Below the pieces are notes generated by a model. The model was not told the DNA's origin, searched no databases, and saw nothing but the letters and a program-made list of their open reading frames with translations. The translations under genes were made by a program, and so were the position numbers. From NCBI RefSeq assembly GCF_001411555.2, contig NC_049910.1, positions 33,953,250 through 34,017,249 of the forward strand: a DNA stretch of 64,000 nucleotides, written 5' to 3'. Each line of letters begins with the position of its first letter. Position 1 is the first letter of the stretch. This document shows positions 13,761 to 26,587 of the stretch, in pieces. The DNA comes from Juglans regia (lineage: Eukaryota; Streptophyta; Magnoliopsida; Fagales; Juglandaceae).

Positions 13761-16700
13761 AGGAATCGATGAGTTCAATAATGCCTCATTACTATGGCAG
13801 ATCTTCTACAGTTTGGCCTTGTAGACTTGCAAAGTTCATCCTTCTTGCTTATTTCAAGTAGATCTTATCAGATCCTTTTAGTCTTAGTTTAAATAGTTGG
13901 ATTTATCTGTTTGGTGAGTTACTCAAAAAATGGAGATTAATTTCCTCTATGTGAATTTAACTAATTGGAGACTTATTAAATTTTTGGATTTTTCTTGAAA
14001 ATCACACTAATCACGGTAAAGTTTCTCTATTTTCACTCAATTAATGATGCTTAATCCTAGAGATTTAATCACAAATCACCTCTAGGTCTTATTGCAATTC
14101 AATAAATCGAACAATAATTAGTTAGAAAATTGCAAGTATTAAGAACAATGAGTAAACATTCAATCATGGAAATATTGAAATAAAATAACTTAGAATATAA
14201 ATTGTGTGTTTAATGCTAGATTACATCAAAATTCTAGAAAATATAATTAATTCATAATGAAATTGAGAAGAAAAATAATAAAAGTAACGTTCTTCGTTGG
14301 AGTCAATTGATGAAGCGTGCGGCTCTCATCTTTACTCTCCCAAATCTACCTCTTTGAAAGAAATTTAAAAAATAAATTCTGGACTATTTTTACTCTAAAA
14401 CTCAGACTCTTCCTCCTATTCATCCCACAAGAAGGGATTAAATATATATCAAAATTCAAATCCGAAAATAAGATAAATGTAGCTATAATCTAGTCTAAAG
14501 ATCTGAAAAATAGTTTTCTAAAAATAAATGTTAACATAAAAGAAAATTATCCCAAGAATAACGGAATTTGTCTAAAATGGAAGATTCAGTCATATGTGGA
14601 TTGAATTGCAGAGCTCGGGAGGATTTGGTTGCCAAAAGATTGATTGCGGGACTTAGAAGGGTCCCACCAGGTAGATGTCGTGTGCATTGAATATAACTGG
14701 TCTCCTCACATTTTCTAGTTGTTGCCCACGATGTCGTTTAGGTTGGTTTCTTAGTTTGTCATTTATACTGATCGCAGTTGGGTCTTCTCGCCTACCGAGA
14801 GGAAAGACTATTCGCCTACTAAGGGGTAAGTCTTCTTGCCTTTTCAGATCTCGTCGCCTCTTGTTGGTCTGGCTCCCCAGACTCTTCTTTTATATCAAAA
14901 TGTACTCATTTTGCACTAAATCTTCTCATTCTTTCAAATCTAAGAAAATAAAGAAAAATAATAGAAATAAAATAAAATCCATAGAACTAAAGGTAAACTG
15001 ACACTTTTCATAAATAAAAATAATACTTATCAACATAGTCAAAGGTCTCCTAAGGGTATAAATAAATTAAGATCATCAATTATGACTTACAAGACTCACA
15101 CAGTGAGGAAGCAAGGATTTATTCATTTACCTCTAAAGTTAGTTGCAAAAGTACATGTAGTATGAAATACATATTACGGTGGAGTTCTCTTTTAAAAAAG
15201 AACAAACATATATCTAGTTTTAATACACTGTACAGATCTTAGTCTAGTCGCTATCTCAGCGGCTAACCTGAGTTCCTCCATTTGCTCGATATTCGAAGCG
15301 CCAAAGAGGTTCTCTCATCTGGCTAAACCACAGGTTACATGGATTGTGGGTAACCATGCACAGTCCTTTTAAACATGATGGACCTCATCTTAGCTCCCAC
15401 TAAAAAGGCATATCTTTTGTGTCTTACAACTTATCCATTTCTAGACAAATACCGAGTGACAAATTGTCTAATCTTTACTTGCTACATGTTTGTAGCGCTA
15501 AAGACGATCACTCGTGTGAGTGAGCCGATCTATGCCTGTCAACATACTTTTTTCATCATAACTCCTAAATTTATGGTGAATGTGTGTACTTGAAAAAATT
15601 TAGGGTGAATGTGTGTACTTAATAAAGTCAGCGAAGACTCATCGCAAATCTAATTTAGGTCAAACTCACAATATAAATCTTAGATTCTAGTCAGCAAATC
15701 CAACTGTAATTTTTAAGAATCTACAAGGTGACCACAAATGTCATTCAGCAAACTTAATTTGTGACTTCAAGGTTTCATATAAATCTCTTGTACTCAACAA
15801 AAACATAAGATAACCATAATTTATTTTTCATTAAGGGTAAAGTGATTAGGACCTTTGTCCTCAAAGACAATCACAATAGTCTAGTCATTACTTTTAAAGA
15901 TAATCGCATCACAAACTTACTTAATAGAGTAAGTCATATTCACACTCTTAACAAAATCTAAATATCTAACTCCTATGAGCAAACTATAATGGAAACACAA
16001 AATAGTATAGGCAAAATTAGATTTTTTAGTATTTTACATCTTATTAATTATCTATGGATTTTGAACAAACGCTCCTAGAAACTGTTTACAAGTTAAATAG
16101 TTTAACAAGACATGAAGTCTGAGCTACTTTTTATAAACCCATGTCTACTATCTCGTAGTATGAAAAACCTCTCATTAGGCGATAATTAATAATATAAGAC
16201 AACTCGATCTTCATATCTCTTAAGATGACACTTTTCTAAGATTGTCAACAGTGTTCAAAGAACCTCATTTTATTCAACAGGTCATAATAAAAAATGACTA
16301 GGTACATTGGATATCTTTGAATAAATGGTTTGTTTAGGCCGCATGTAAACAGTACCAGCAACATTTATTTGCTTTTTGTACCAAAATAATACAAGCAACA
16401 ACCATACGCTCCAGTACTTTGTGCCTAAAAATCACAAAAAACTAACCATCTAATTCTCTTGCGAGAATCAACTATTTGACTCTTTCAAGAAAAGTTCAAT
16501 AAATGTGCGATCAATAGTTATCTAAATACAACTCAATTAATGCCAAGAGATGGATCTATATCTCTAATAACTCCACTTTTCATTTGTCAATTAGATCAAC
16601 AACCCCAGGTTAGGTCATATAAGTAAAGTGAATCTAAGATCCTATGTTGAGATTCCTACTATGTGAATTCAATACTTTTAGTGGAGGTATATTACAAATA

Positions 16701-19340
16701 TTCTCTTCTAATATCTAAATGATAAGATTATATTGATATTGCTTACACGTTATTTATGAGGATTTTTATATTCTATAACTTTTGAAAGTCACTATCACTA
16801 GTGGTACACCATCACTCAAAGGTATTCTCAATTAGTTGTTGAATTATTTCTACTATTTTCAACAATCTTTTATAAAAATAAAAATAAAAAATTGAGAATA
16901 TTAATATTAAGGTAATGTGGAATGAAACTAAGGTAATGTAGAATGAAACGTTATTTAAAAAAAAATAAGTGTTACTCAAATCCACAATTCCCCACTCTCG
17001 TCGAAAATACAAGCAGTTTTCCTAACTCAACCAAAACATTATCAAGATTAGATTCTCTAGATTTTAATAGAATTCACGTTTGTACAAAATAGTCACTTAT
17101 CATTTCTCAAAGGTGAATGAACTCAATTTAAAGACGACAAATCAGAATTAAGGTCGCAATCTCATATTACATCAACCCAACTGTGATGTAACATCTGTTT
17201 TGCGCCATAATTCATTTATAACTTCATTATCAGTAAATCATTAAACTGCAAGATAATTATTCTCATCATATAACTCATACAATTGCGATTTTGAAAATTT
17301 TAATTGAAAAAATATATTTTTTCCTTAAAAAATTTTGAATCACATTTATATAAAAAAAAACAATGTTTTTATTACCTATGTCCTTAATGTGCACGTATAA
17401 GAACTTTCACATAGAAAATGCTCAAACTATATTTTCTCTCTGAGTCTTCTAAATAAAGGAAAGAGATCTTATTAGCGAGAAAGATTTCAATTTCTCAAGT
17501 TTCACATACATCATCTTATGCCTCCACGGCACATTTTAGTATATCATCTCTCCACCCGAAAAATAATATCACTGAGTTAAGGAATGACCATTCAACTTCA
17601 AAACCTCTAAGAACTCTCACTAACACCACTGTTTTCAATGAGTCTTAAATCAAATTAAGTATAGATTTCGCTAATATCAAATTAAAAGTGTTAATTAAAA
17701 ATATATTTTTGAGTAACAAATGTAGTATGCGATGTTTTAGTTGTTAACAAGTGATATATTTCAATTTCTTACTTCCAATATTTTTCATATTTTCCAATCT
17801 ACTATAGAAGAGAAAAGAAAAAATTTTGTGAGAAATTGTCTTAAATCTATCTTATAGCAGTGCAATCACGAGCAAGATTTTTAGACTTAATTATGTCATA
17901 CCTAAGTATTCAAATTTTTGTCATAATTACCATGCAAATCTCCAAAGTGCCTGGTATTACATTATTCTCAATGGGTGCTCCAAAATTTATATATCTGCAA
18001 GAACCTATTTGTTCTTGCTAGAGAGAAATAAAACTTGAACAAGATTGACAGTACTAATATGACATAAAAGTGCACTGATAAAACCTTTCAAATGAATGTG
18101 TCAATTAAGAATGTCCTGACTCCTTAGCACTCCTGTACATCAAGTTTTAATGTCTTATTTGTCAAATATATTAGCAAATTTTAGAGAGTATGTATTTATA
18201 TCTGAGTTAATCTAAGTTACTTCAAGATTATAATGCTCAACTTCAAATATAAGAGTAATTGATCTTTGCTTTACGAAAACAATGTGCAACTTTCGTTATT
18301 ACCCACAAGATTCTCAAAGGCAAAATAATGTTTAGCCTTTATTTGACAGTTGGACACTATTTGACAGTTGATCCTATCAACTTCTATGAAAAATTACAGT
18401 GGATGCATCCTACTCGTACTGTCAATTTTATTCTAGACCTTTTAGATGTTTTTACAATAATGATGGTCTAAGACTATCTGACACTCATAATGACCTTAAT
18501 TCATTTCCAACCATTGCTCATGGAGAAGATTAATGCAACGATTAAGTCGTATAAATAATCTCTGGGCTTTCTTCTCAATTATCTCAAAGTTACTAATCTA
18601 TGCGCATCTAATCGCACACACATCTAAGAAATTTGCCATGTTAATCTAAATTAGAACAAAAAATAATAAATACATGTTGCAAAATGGAAAATTCGCTGTA
18701 CTTCCTAATCATTTCTTGTGCCACAATGTGTAATTATTAATTTCTAACTTAATTTTCGCACAAATTAATATTGTATAGGAGATTAATTCTAAACTAATCT
18801 CGACTATACTTCCACTAGGATAAGTAATCTACTGAGTCAATCAAATGCAAAAAAATAATTTCTTCCTAAATCGAAGAAATTAATTTGAGTCAATCATAAG
18901 CATGGATTAATCAAACTCGGGCTACTTGATCCTCTAGTTTATCACATTCTAAAAAATTGAAGACTAATTCTTAAAAATAATCTAACAATACAAGTGATAA
19001 AATAAACTCATACTTTGACATGTAAACATAATACATGTACAAAAAATTCATCACATGTTGCCCAAATAATTATTATTCACTAAGAAATAATAATCTAGGC
19101 AATTTATAACATAAAATAAAATATCTAACAAATGCGATAAAATATTTCATAATATCATGGCATGCGTGTATTCAATAAGCACATGCAAAAATATATTTCA
19201 AAAAAATAAATATCTTATGCAACAATTATATGTTGAATTAGTAAATAAAATCAACAAACACACTAACAATAAGCTTTAGCCCAATGATTGAGCTTATAGC
19301 CATTGTGTGTGAGGTCTTGAGTTCAAAACACTACAAAACT
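13761..19340. other. AT-rich non-coding block, probable inside of a decayed LTR element
   Basis: No convincing gene. Short ORFs (such as 14675-15001) match nothing I know. The text is full of short direct repeats and looks like the non-coding inside of a large non-autonomous retrotransposon. That fits the minus-strand primer-binding site at 20819, because the internal region of such an element would run from there toward lower coordinates. No gag, protease or reverse transcriptase motif is visible. This is inference. Confidence 0.3.
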
Positions 19341-20720
19341 TTTAGTTAAAAAATATTTTCAAACTTCCTCTAGCACCATTGGGCTTGCCTACAATCAGTG
19401 GGCTGCACCCTTTTGGGTACCCAAATGTAGAGCAGGCATTTGTCTGCTGGGCCCACGGCCCAGTTTGCCTAAAGTCTTTTTCTTCTTGATTACAAAAATT
19501 TATATAGGCCATTCTAAGGAAAAAAAAAATATAAAACAAACTAGCCCGAGTGATTTGCAGCTTACAGCCCATATATATGAAACACAAATTGTTCATCTTC
19601 TTACTCATTTGTAACCAACGATTACTTTTCATCCAACAAAAAAAAAAAAAATGCACAGAGTCATCACCACCGACCCTTATGCACGGAAGAAACAATTATG
19701 GCCACCCTTTCAACGTCACTCCGTGGGGCTCTTGCCTTCATGGCAGACTTAGTGATGCTCCCTCGTCATCACCACCATGTCTTGGCAATTGGCAGCGCTT
19801 CACTCGTGCACCGGTGCTTGCTGCCACCGCCCTTCACTTCCCAAGGCATTGTAGCCTGCAACAGTGCCACTTGCCGCTGGGCCTATTGCGCAGTTCTTCG
19901 CACAACAAAGCCAGGCACAAGGCATCTAGGTGCTCCTCGCACCTCTTGGTGTGATCTGCACTGTAGCAATGAGGTACGGTTTGATGTGCACCGACGTTGG
20001 TTTTTGCACCGTGCTAGTGGGTTTCTCTGTCTTGCGGCAGCATTTTACCAGCACTGTACTGTGATAGCGTTGCACCAACGCTGGCTGTGCAGCATCCAAC
20101 TGGTGTGGGTAGTGCCATGGGATGCCAAGCACCCTCCTGGTGTGCCCACACTGCAATGCTCACTTGCACTACGCACAGCGACTGCAGTGCACGCAATCGG
20201 CAGCTCCTTCTACAGCAGTGCTATTGCATCACCAACCTTGTTTAAGAGACGCGGCCACGTCGGGCGACGTCACCTGTTGCCACAACTCCAAAAAAAAAAA
20301 AATAGAGGGCATCACCAAGGTGAGTGCTGCACCACTAGTACTCGCTCTGCCTCAGGCGCTCCAAGCACTAATGTGTGTAACATCTTCGAGTACATGGGTC
20401 CCCGCACCGCTCTGCATGTGGCCAGAGCCACTGCCTGTGCAGCGGTCTTGTGGTTGCATTAATGATGCTCAACAGCCACCAGCGGTAGAGCACGTAGCTC
20501 TTTGTGCGGCCTAATACACGAATCTACCACAGCCCCTCAGGCACAAGGTGCTGCTCTTTGGAGTGGTCATTGCACCGAGGCAGTAAACACGATGTAGCAC
20601 CCATGCGGTGTGTGCCACTGCCTCTTTTGGTGCTTGCAGCACTTTGGTGCTATGCAGACTGCTATCTTATAATCAAGATTTCGCAAACTAGACTAGTTGA
20701 GAATTTCGGTTGTAGCTAGC
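19341..20720. other. GC-rich anomalous block
   Basis: In sharp contrast to the surrounding AT-rich DNA, about 19,690-20,690 is rich in GC, CA and TG. Words such as GTGCACCGACG, TTGCACCAACGCTGG and CACTGCAATGC recur. Because stop codons are AT-rich, several overlapping reading frames stay open here, including 19698-20462 (254 codons). None shows a recognisable domain, and the composition (many His, Cys, Ala, Arg) does not look like a conserved protein. It is probably part of a transposable element. Confidence 0.45.
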
Positions 20721-20818
20721 CATGGTTACAGGAAAAACATTTCCTCATCACAGAAAAATATTATGTAAAAGAAATCTCAACACGCACAACAAAATATAAA
20801 TCAGGAACAATTGATCAT

Positions 20819-20830
20819 GCTCTGATACCA
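20819..20830 (-). other. LTR-retrotransposon primer-binding site (tRNA-iMet)
   Basis: On the minus strand this reads TGGTATCAGAGC, an exact 12-nt complement of the 3' end of plant initiator-methionine tRNA and the usual primer-binding site of Copia and related LARD elements. It places a 5' LTR immediately above it and the internal region below it on the minus strand. Confidence 0.7.
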
Positions 20831-21651
20831 ATATTAGAAATACTAGATCAAAATATACAACGAAAGCGATATTACCTCATTGGAAATATCTTAGATTTAG
20901 TGCAGTTGTTCTACAGATTCTTCGTCGTCGTCATTGTTCATCCTAATCTTCTCGACGATGGTGAAGTGTGCTATGTGGTAATATATCAGAGCAACACCCA
21001 CATATTCCATAACCTAGATGCTAGGACTAGAGAGAACCAAATAAGAGATAGATTTTTTGTTCTTTTTGAGTCAAGTGGTCATTCACAAGGGGAATGACTA
21101 TGTAAATAGCTCATCTAAGTGTAACCTCCGGCTAGTCCTTAATAGTTAACCATCAAGTCTCATGAAATAGTTTAAAAGCCAGCCTACAAGAGAAGGTGAA
21201 TGGGTGTCCTTTTCTTACACACACTACATATAGGGAATTGGACGGGAGCCAAACAATTGCACATGCTCCACGAAGCAACGTGAGAGAGGGATCGTCTTTT
21301 GATTAACCCACGTGAGAGGAACCCAACGGGCACAATCAAGTGCACGTCATATCTATCAGGAACATGCCGCCCGCCAAATAAAAAAAAAAAAGAAAAGGAA
21401 ACGAGAATAAAAATCTTGCCGAGCAAGTCCAACAGAATTGACGAGATAATTGAGAAGGATATTTCCTAGCTAGCCCATTATAAATAGATTTAGGCCAGAT
21501 AGCCAAGCCCACCTCAATCTAAGTTTAATTATTCCAAGGCGGACGATAAAGGGGCCTGAGCCCTCAACATTAGAGGGACAAGAGTACAAAACGCGGGAAA
21601 CTATATACAGAGGCAAACGAGACCTGCAGACTCTAATACTCATGTTATACC
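20831..21651 (-). mobile_element. Probable 5' LTR of a minus-strand LTR retrotransposon
   Basis: The sequence directly next to the primer-binding site begins ATATTAGAAATACTAG on the plus strand, close to the TGTTAGAAATAC-like LTR edge often seen beside this site. The segment is non-coding and of plausible LTR length. The far end is uncertain; I set it at the start of the next repeat. I did not see the partner LTR at lower coordinates, so the element is truncated, diverged or rearranged. Confidence 0.4.
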
Positions 21652-21975
21652 TAGCTTTGCTTACACACTTGAATAAATGTACATAGGCAATTATTATAAT
21701 TGAATAGCTTTGATTATACACCAAAAATCAAAGGTAATTTCCTAGAAATCAAAGATACCGAAAAAAGTCTAATACCTTTTTATAAATGTCCACAGGGAGT
21801 TGACATGAACAAATACATCTCAACTGCCTAATGGGTCGGGTCAAACCCAATCATGGTGCTACTTTATATTTACAAGAATATTCCTTTTTTTTTTTTAATC
21901 ATGAATATTCCTTCTTATATATATACCATTTAAAAGGAAAATGTGAAATCTATAAAATAGCTGCAAAATTATTAA
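21652..21975 (+). repeat. Anonymous dispersed repeat, copy B
   Basis: Direct-orientation partner of the block at 9536-9914, with high similarity over most of its length. Unlike copy A it continues without the hAT terminus into TTATTTTAGAGTGCGAATG, so it shows the pre-insertion state of that junction. Function unknown. Confidence 0.7.
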
Positions 21976-22417
21976 ATTATTTTAGAGTGCGAATGACGCG
22001 GTACTTATTAAATTATTCAGTCATCTAATAATTACTTTAAATTAATTAATAAAAATATATATTTACGTGGATCCCAGAATATATACTATGTAGAATACCT
22101 ATTTTAATTTCACTGCAAATATCACTTTTATCTTCTTTTTTTTTTTAACTGAACTTTTACCTTTTCAAATTGCTATTCATTTAATAATTTGTCTTACTTC
22201 ATCTCCTAAATAAACCTTTTTTTTCCCATAAATTACCTCTTTTTTAAGATTCAATCATCAATAAGGTATCGCATCACCTTTTATTTTATGGTCATATCAT
22301 AGTCATGAATTACATAATAATCTCAATAATTTAAAGATCATATTATAAAATGAATAACAATTTTATTTTATTGTTTTCCAAATTATATAAAGAGAAAGAT
22401 CTAGAGGAATAGTACTG

Positions 22418-22783
22418 CTAGAGCCACCGCTAGTAGCTCCAACTGGCATGTGTTTTTTCATGTATTTTTTTCAGTTATTTTTTATAGAGAATTTTTTAAT
22501 ATTTTAAAAAATAAAATAAATTTAGAAAATTATTAAAAAACACTTCTTTAATCATAAAGTAAAAAAAAAAATCATTAAAAAATATTTCCTTAATTAGAAA
22601 GTAAAATAAATTATTTTTTTTATTTTATTTCGTGATTAAGGAAGTATTTTTTTAATGATATTATGAACTTTTTATTTTTTAAAATATTTAAAATTGTGAA
22701 AAAAATCTATATAAAAAATTTTAAAAAAAAAAACACATAAAAAAACTCATGTTAGAACCAACTGTAGCTCCCAGTGGCTCTAG
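22418..22783. mobile_element. Foldback MITE with long terminal inverted repeats
   Basis: The left end CTAGAGCCACCGCTAGTAGC and the inverted right end (reverse complement CTAGAGCCACTGGGAGCTAC) match imperfectly for about 60 nt, continuing into ATGTGTTTTTT-type sequence. The core is itself nearly self-complementary: TTAATCATAAAGTAAAA on one side, TATTTCGTGATTAAGG on the other. There is no coding capacity. Core-like fragments appear near 9.2, 42.8, 44.7 and 62.0 kb. Confidence 0.7.
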
Positions 22784-23186
22784 ATTACACATGGGATTTC
22801 ATCTACAAAATTAAAGTTCAACACACACACATATATAAAGTGATACAAACATTCAATGACACATAATTAACGATTGTAACTATAAAAAACACTTTTATTG
22901 ATGAAAATGTTGCATTTGTTTTAAAAAAAAAAAGATTTATGCGATGATTTTGGACGGTCCATATATATATATATGAAGTATTTATTATGATAACATACGA
23001 AATATTTAAATGCATCTGTCTATAAGCAAATTGCATTCATTAAACATGTGGCATGTGATAATTAACATGATTAGTTGGAAATAATTTCAAATCATTTTTG
23101 GGGCTGACCTAGCTATCTCCATTATTTAATTATTGTTCTATATGTTGACATGGCAGCTTTTGATTTGTAAGAGGAGTTTTTAAACT

Positions 23187-23300
23187 GCGTTTGAATGTTG
23201 AACTGAGTTGAGTTGAGTTGAGATGATAAAATATTATTAGAACATTATTTTTTAATATTATTATTATTTTAGAATTTGAAAAAGTTGAATTGTTTATAAA
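23187..23300. mobile_element. MITE-like element, GTTTGG/GAGATGAG family (partial)
   Basis: The left end reads GCGTTTGAATGTTGAACTGA followed by repeated GAGTT units and GAGATGATAAAATATTATTA. It is very close to the first half of the copy at 40343-40536. The right half is replaced by unrelated sequence after about 23300. Confidence 0.6.
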
Positions 23301-23580
23301 GTTCAAAAAATTCTTTTCATCAGTCACTATTCATCACCTCACACCTCACATCTTATGAAAAAGTTACAAGCGTGAAGTGCGAAAATAAATAGTAACTGAT
23401 ACATATCATTCCTCTAAAATTTATTCTCTACACTGATTTTTAAGTAGAACTACTCGAATAACTGATATACCTAATTTTTTTTTATAATTTTATTTTAATT
23501 AAATTATGTAAAATCTAAATTCAAATAGAAAATATCTCAATATTCAAGAACAAAAAATCTACTCAACCTCCTACTATTCA

Positions 23581-23774
23581 TACAACCTCCACACTCCACA
23601 TTATTTTTAATTTTTATTATTTTTTTCTTTTATTAAATATTTATTATATAAATAATGAATAAATAATTTAAAATAATTTAAAAAGAATAAACTCAAAAAA
23701 AAATTTAAAAAAAATATTAAAAATTTAAAAATTTTAAAAAATTGTGGAGTGTAGAATGTGGTGGAGGTTGTGTA
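23581..23774. mobile_element. Foldback MITE, CCTCCACACTCCACA family
   Basis: The left arm TACAACCTCCACACTCCACA is answered on the right by TGTGGAGTGTAGAATGTGGTGGAGGTTGTGTA, an inverted repeat with a small insertion. The core is nearly pure A/T. Related arms occur at about 31568-31730 and 63104-63242. Confidence 0.6.
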
Positions 23775-24495
23775 GCAAAGCTCATTGAAGAAAATGTAGA
23801 ATGAATAGGACCAGTTGAGATGCATGCATTGTCCCAGCCAGATATTCTTTCCATTGATATCTGTACCCACACGCTGTTTGGGGCCATAACACACCCATCA
23901 CCACCCTTTGAACACGCAGCCTTTTGATGCATCACAAAATGACGAAATCCTTATGCTATAAATAAATACATAAATAAATAAATAAATAAATTCCCCCACT
24001 TGGCTTAAATCAGTAATGCTAATGATAGATTAAAGGAAATGTCACCTTCAACTTCTCCACTTGGTCTACAAAATTCAATCTCACGCCAGCCTTAGAAGAG
24101 TAAATGCCATCCCCACAATGAAACTAAACATAGAAAAAATAAAGGGTATGCTATAAGAAATTGCTTATATTATTATTATTATTTTTCTACCATTAGTTTC
24201 AATCCTTGCAACACATCATCCAATTGACATGATTGTTCGTATACGTTAAAAATTTTTAATTAACAATAATAGTTTAAAGGCCATTTGGATAATGAGATGA
24301 GATGAATTGAGATGGTTTATGAATAGTTGTGAGATTATTAATTGAAATTAAACAAAGCGAGATAGTAAATCAAACAGATCCTAAAATTAAAAAAATTTAT
24401 TGTAAATCAAATACTGTCATACCGAAAATAAAGTATATATTCTTTGTAAATATAATTTTTCTTTCATTATATATAACAAGATAGTGACAGGAGAT

Positions 24496-24685
24496 GTTTG
24501 GATTCAAAATCCATCTCAACTCATTTCATCGTTACAATTTTCTCAAATTTTCATACAAAATATACTAAATAATTCAATTTTTTTAAATCTCAAAACAACT
24601 TTATCAAATTCTCGTATCAAATATAATAAATAATTTAATTTATATTCTACTATTCATAAACCATCTCAACTCATTTTTAAATTCA
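24496..24685. mobile_element. MITE-like element, GTTTGG/GAGATGAG family
   Basis: Begins GTTTGGATTCAAAATCCATC with CTCAACTCATTTCATC, carries the shared AT-rich core (ATACAAAATATACTAAATAA), and ends with ACCATCTCAACTCATTTTT. A shorter relative lies just upstream at about 24277-24380 (ATTTGGATAATGAGATGAG). Confidence 0.5.
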
Positions 24686-24699
24686 AATCTTTCCATTTT

Positions 24700-26587
24700 T
24701 GACATTGTCAAAGTCAGGACTTGTATAGACTTTCTTCAATGTGAAAACCAAAACAACAATTGAAATAACTAAACAAATTTTCAAATAACGTTGTTCATTT
24801 CCATGAAATTCATTCAAGGAATCAAACACAACACGCCAAAACCAATCAATCAAAGCAAATGGAGGAAGTATATCATGTGTTTCCAACAAAAACTCCCCTC
24901 ACTGTCCCATCCATTGTCACCATTCACGTGGCACCTATCAGAATATAGAAGCCATTCCATTCAATCCAAATGAATATGGAAAATGATTTTGGACTCTCTT
25001 GTATTTAATATTATTGAATATATATATATATAAATCAGTTTCTCTACTCAATAATCATACATCACATATATTTTTATTTTATTTTTTACATTATATATAC
25101 TCAAAGATTCTTTCGTCAATATTTATAGAGATTTTTATTAATATTTATTGAATAATATTAAGTATAAGTCTTAAATAGATAAATTATTTGTAAAAAAAGT
25201 GAGTCTTATTAATAAAAAATAATTTTTTTTATATTCTTTTAAATAAAATACATTATTTTATAAAAATTTATTTAAAATTTATTTATTTAAAATTTTTATA
25301 AAACATTTGTCGTTATTATATTTCATGATATTAAAGGTGAAAAAATTATTGGATTGCAGGAATAGAGCTGGCAGGATGGCAGCTTCTATCCGCAAATAGT
25401 ATAGAATATACGTGACCATACCTTACAAAAGTTTCACGCGTGGACGACCAACTGAATGACCAAAAAGCCCTTCTTCACCAATCCAAATTACTTTCCCAAC
25501 GGGTCAACATGTAGTTACATAGTTCAACGGTGCTGTATTGTGCAAAACGAGAGCGATCGAAAGTAGCGCCTGCCATTTGTTTACACCAGAGTCCATACTC
25601 TGCTTTCCTCGACGTGTTAGGCCGTTCTTACTTTACATCTATGATGCTCGCTTTTTGATGCTTGAGAATAATCCAAACCCAGTTTTTCCCTGCTCCGTCC
25701 AACCTCAGCTGCCTCTGTTCACTTCACGTTTGGTTCTCTAACATGTAATACAGTTTCTTTTGGTGTACTTGTGGATTCATCTTTGGAAGCCGCTCACTGG
25801 TATCACCTGTTGAACCTTCTTCTTTCCAACTTGTATGTTATGGATTCTTGCGTTTTAGGGGTTTCTGTTGATATGGGGTTGTCTCGTTTCTGGCCTATTC
25901 ATACAATTTCGAGAATCTTGGACCTTTTCAATTCTTGGGATTTGTTTTTTTAGCTTTTGTGCCGGGTCGGTGTTGAATATCTCTCAATTTTGTGAATTAG
26001 GTGGTGGATGCTTTTCTTGATTTCTCAGTAGACAGCAAAAGATTGAGCTTACAATTAGACACTAGTTGAACCTACATGTATGGTAAGCACTTTCAAGACT
26101 TGAAACTCATTTGTATTTTCATTTTTTTATCTGAGTTTTAACTGCAGTATGATAAATTGGATCTTGAAGTTTCGTATTGATTGTATGAGATTGAACTTGC
26201 CTTTGTTGAAGCTATTTGAAGCCTTGAGTTAAAGTTATCAGTGGCTGTTGAACTATCAGGTACTATCACAGTTTTTCTCCATTGTCCAATTTGGTGAACT
26301 GGGTATCATGATGATTGTGGAAAGGTTTGCGCACTTGAACCCATGAACTAAAAAGGATTTGGATGCAGGCTGCATTTCTGGCTCTCGTCCTATCCGGATT
26401 ATCAATGTTATGGCTTTGGTGTAATTGATATGGACTTCTGGATGACTCTTTAAGTTCTGGGGGATAAGGGTTTCTATTTATGCATCTCCCTTTCAGTCTT
26501 TGCATGGTGGTGACTAACAGAAAGCAGATATGCTTTGATTATTATTTAGCCCTCAAACTTGGAAATTGAGTGCATTGTTCGTTGACA
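24700..26587. other. Intergenic DNA and 5' leader of the CRCK gene
   Basis: 24700-25500 is AT-rich with no gene. From about 25,500 the base composition becomes gene-like (fewer A/T runs, CT-rich patches). The stretch to the start codon probably holds the promoter and a long, perhaps spliced, 5' UTR of the receptor kinase. A possible leader intron would run from the donor at about 26258 (CAG|GTACTATC) to the acceptor at about 26520 (AACAG). Small ORFs here have no recognisable product. Confidence 0.4.

Noticed and set aside
19698..20462. 254-codon open frame as a protein gene
   Set aside because: It lies in a GC-rich block where several frames are open at once. It has no known motif, no codon-use signal and no gene structure around it.
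20819..20830. A tRNA gene at the GCTCTGATACCA word
   Set aside because: Only the 3'-terminal 12 nt match. There is no cloverleaf upstream and the CCA is encoded, as expected for a primer-binding site.
9536..21975. Copies A and B as the two LTRs of one element
   Set aside because: The repeats lack TG...CA ends, no primer-binding site or purine tract sits next to them inside, and the only primer site found (20819) points to a different LTR on the minus strand.
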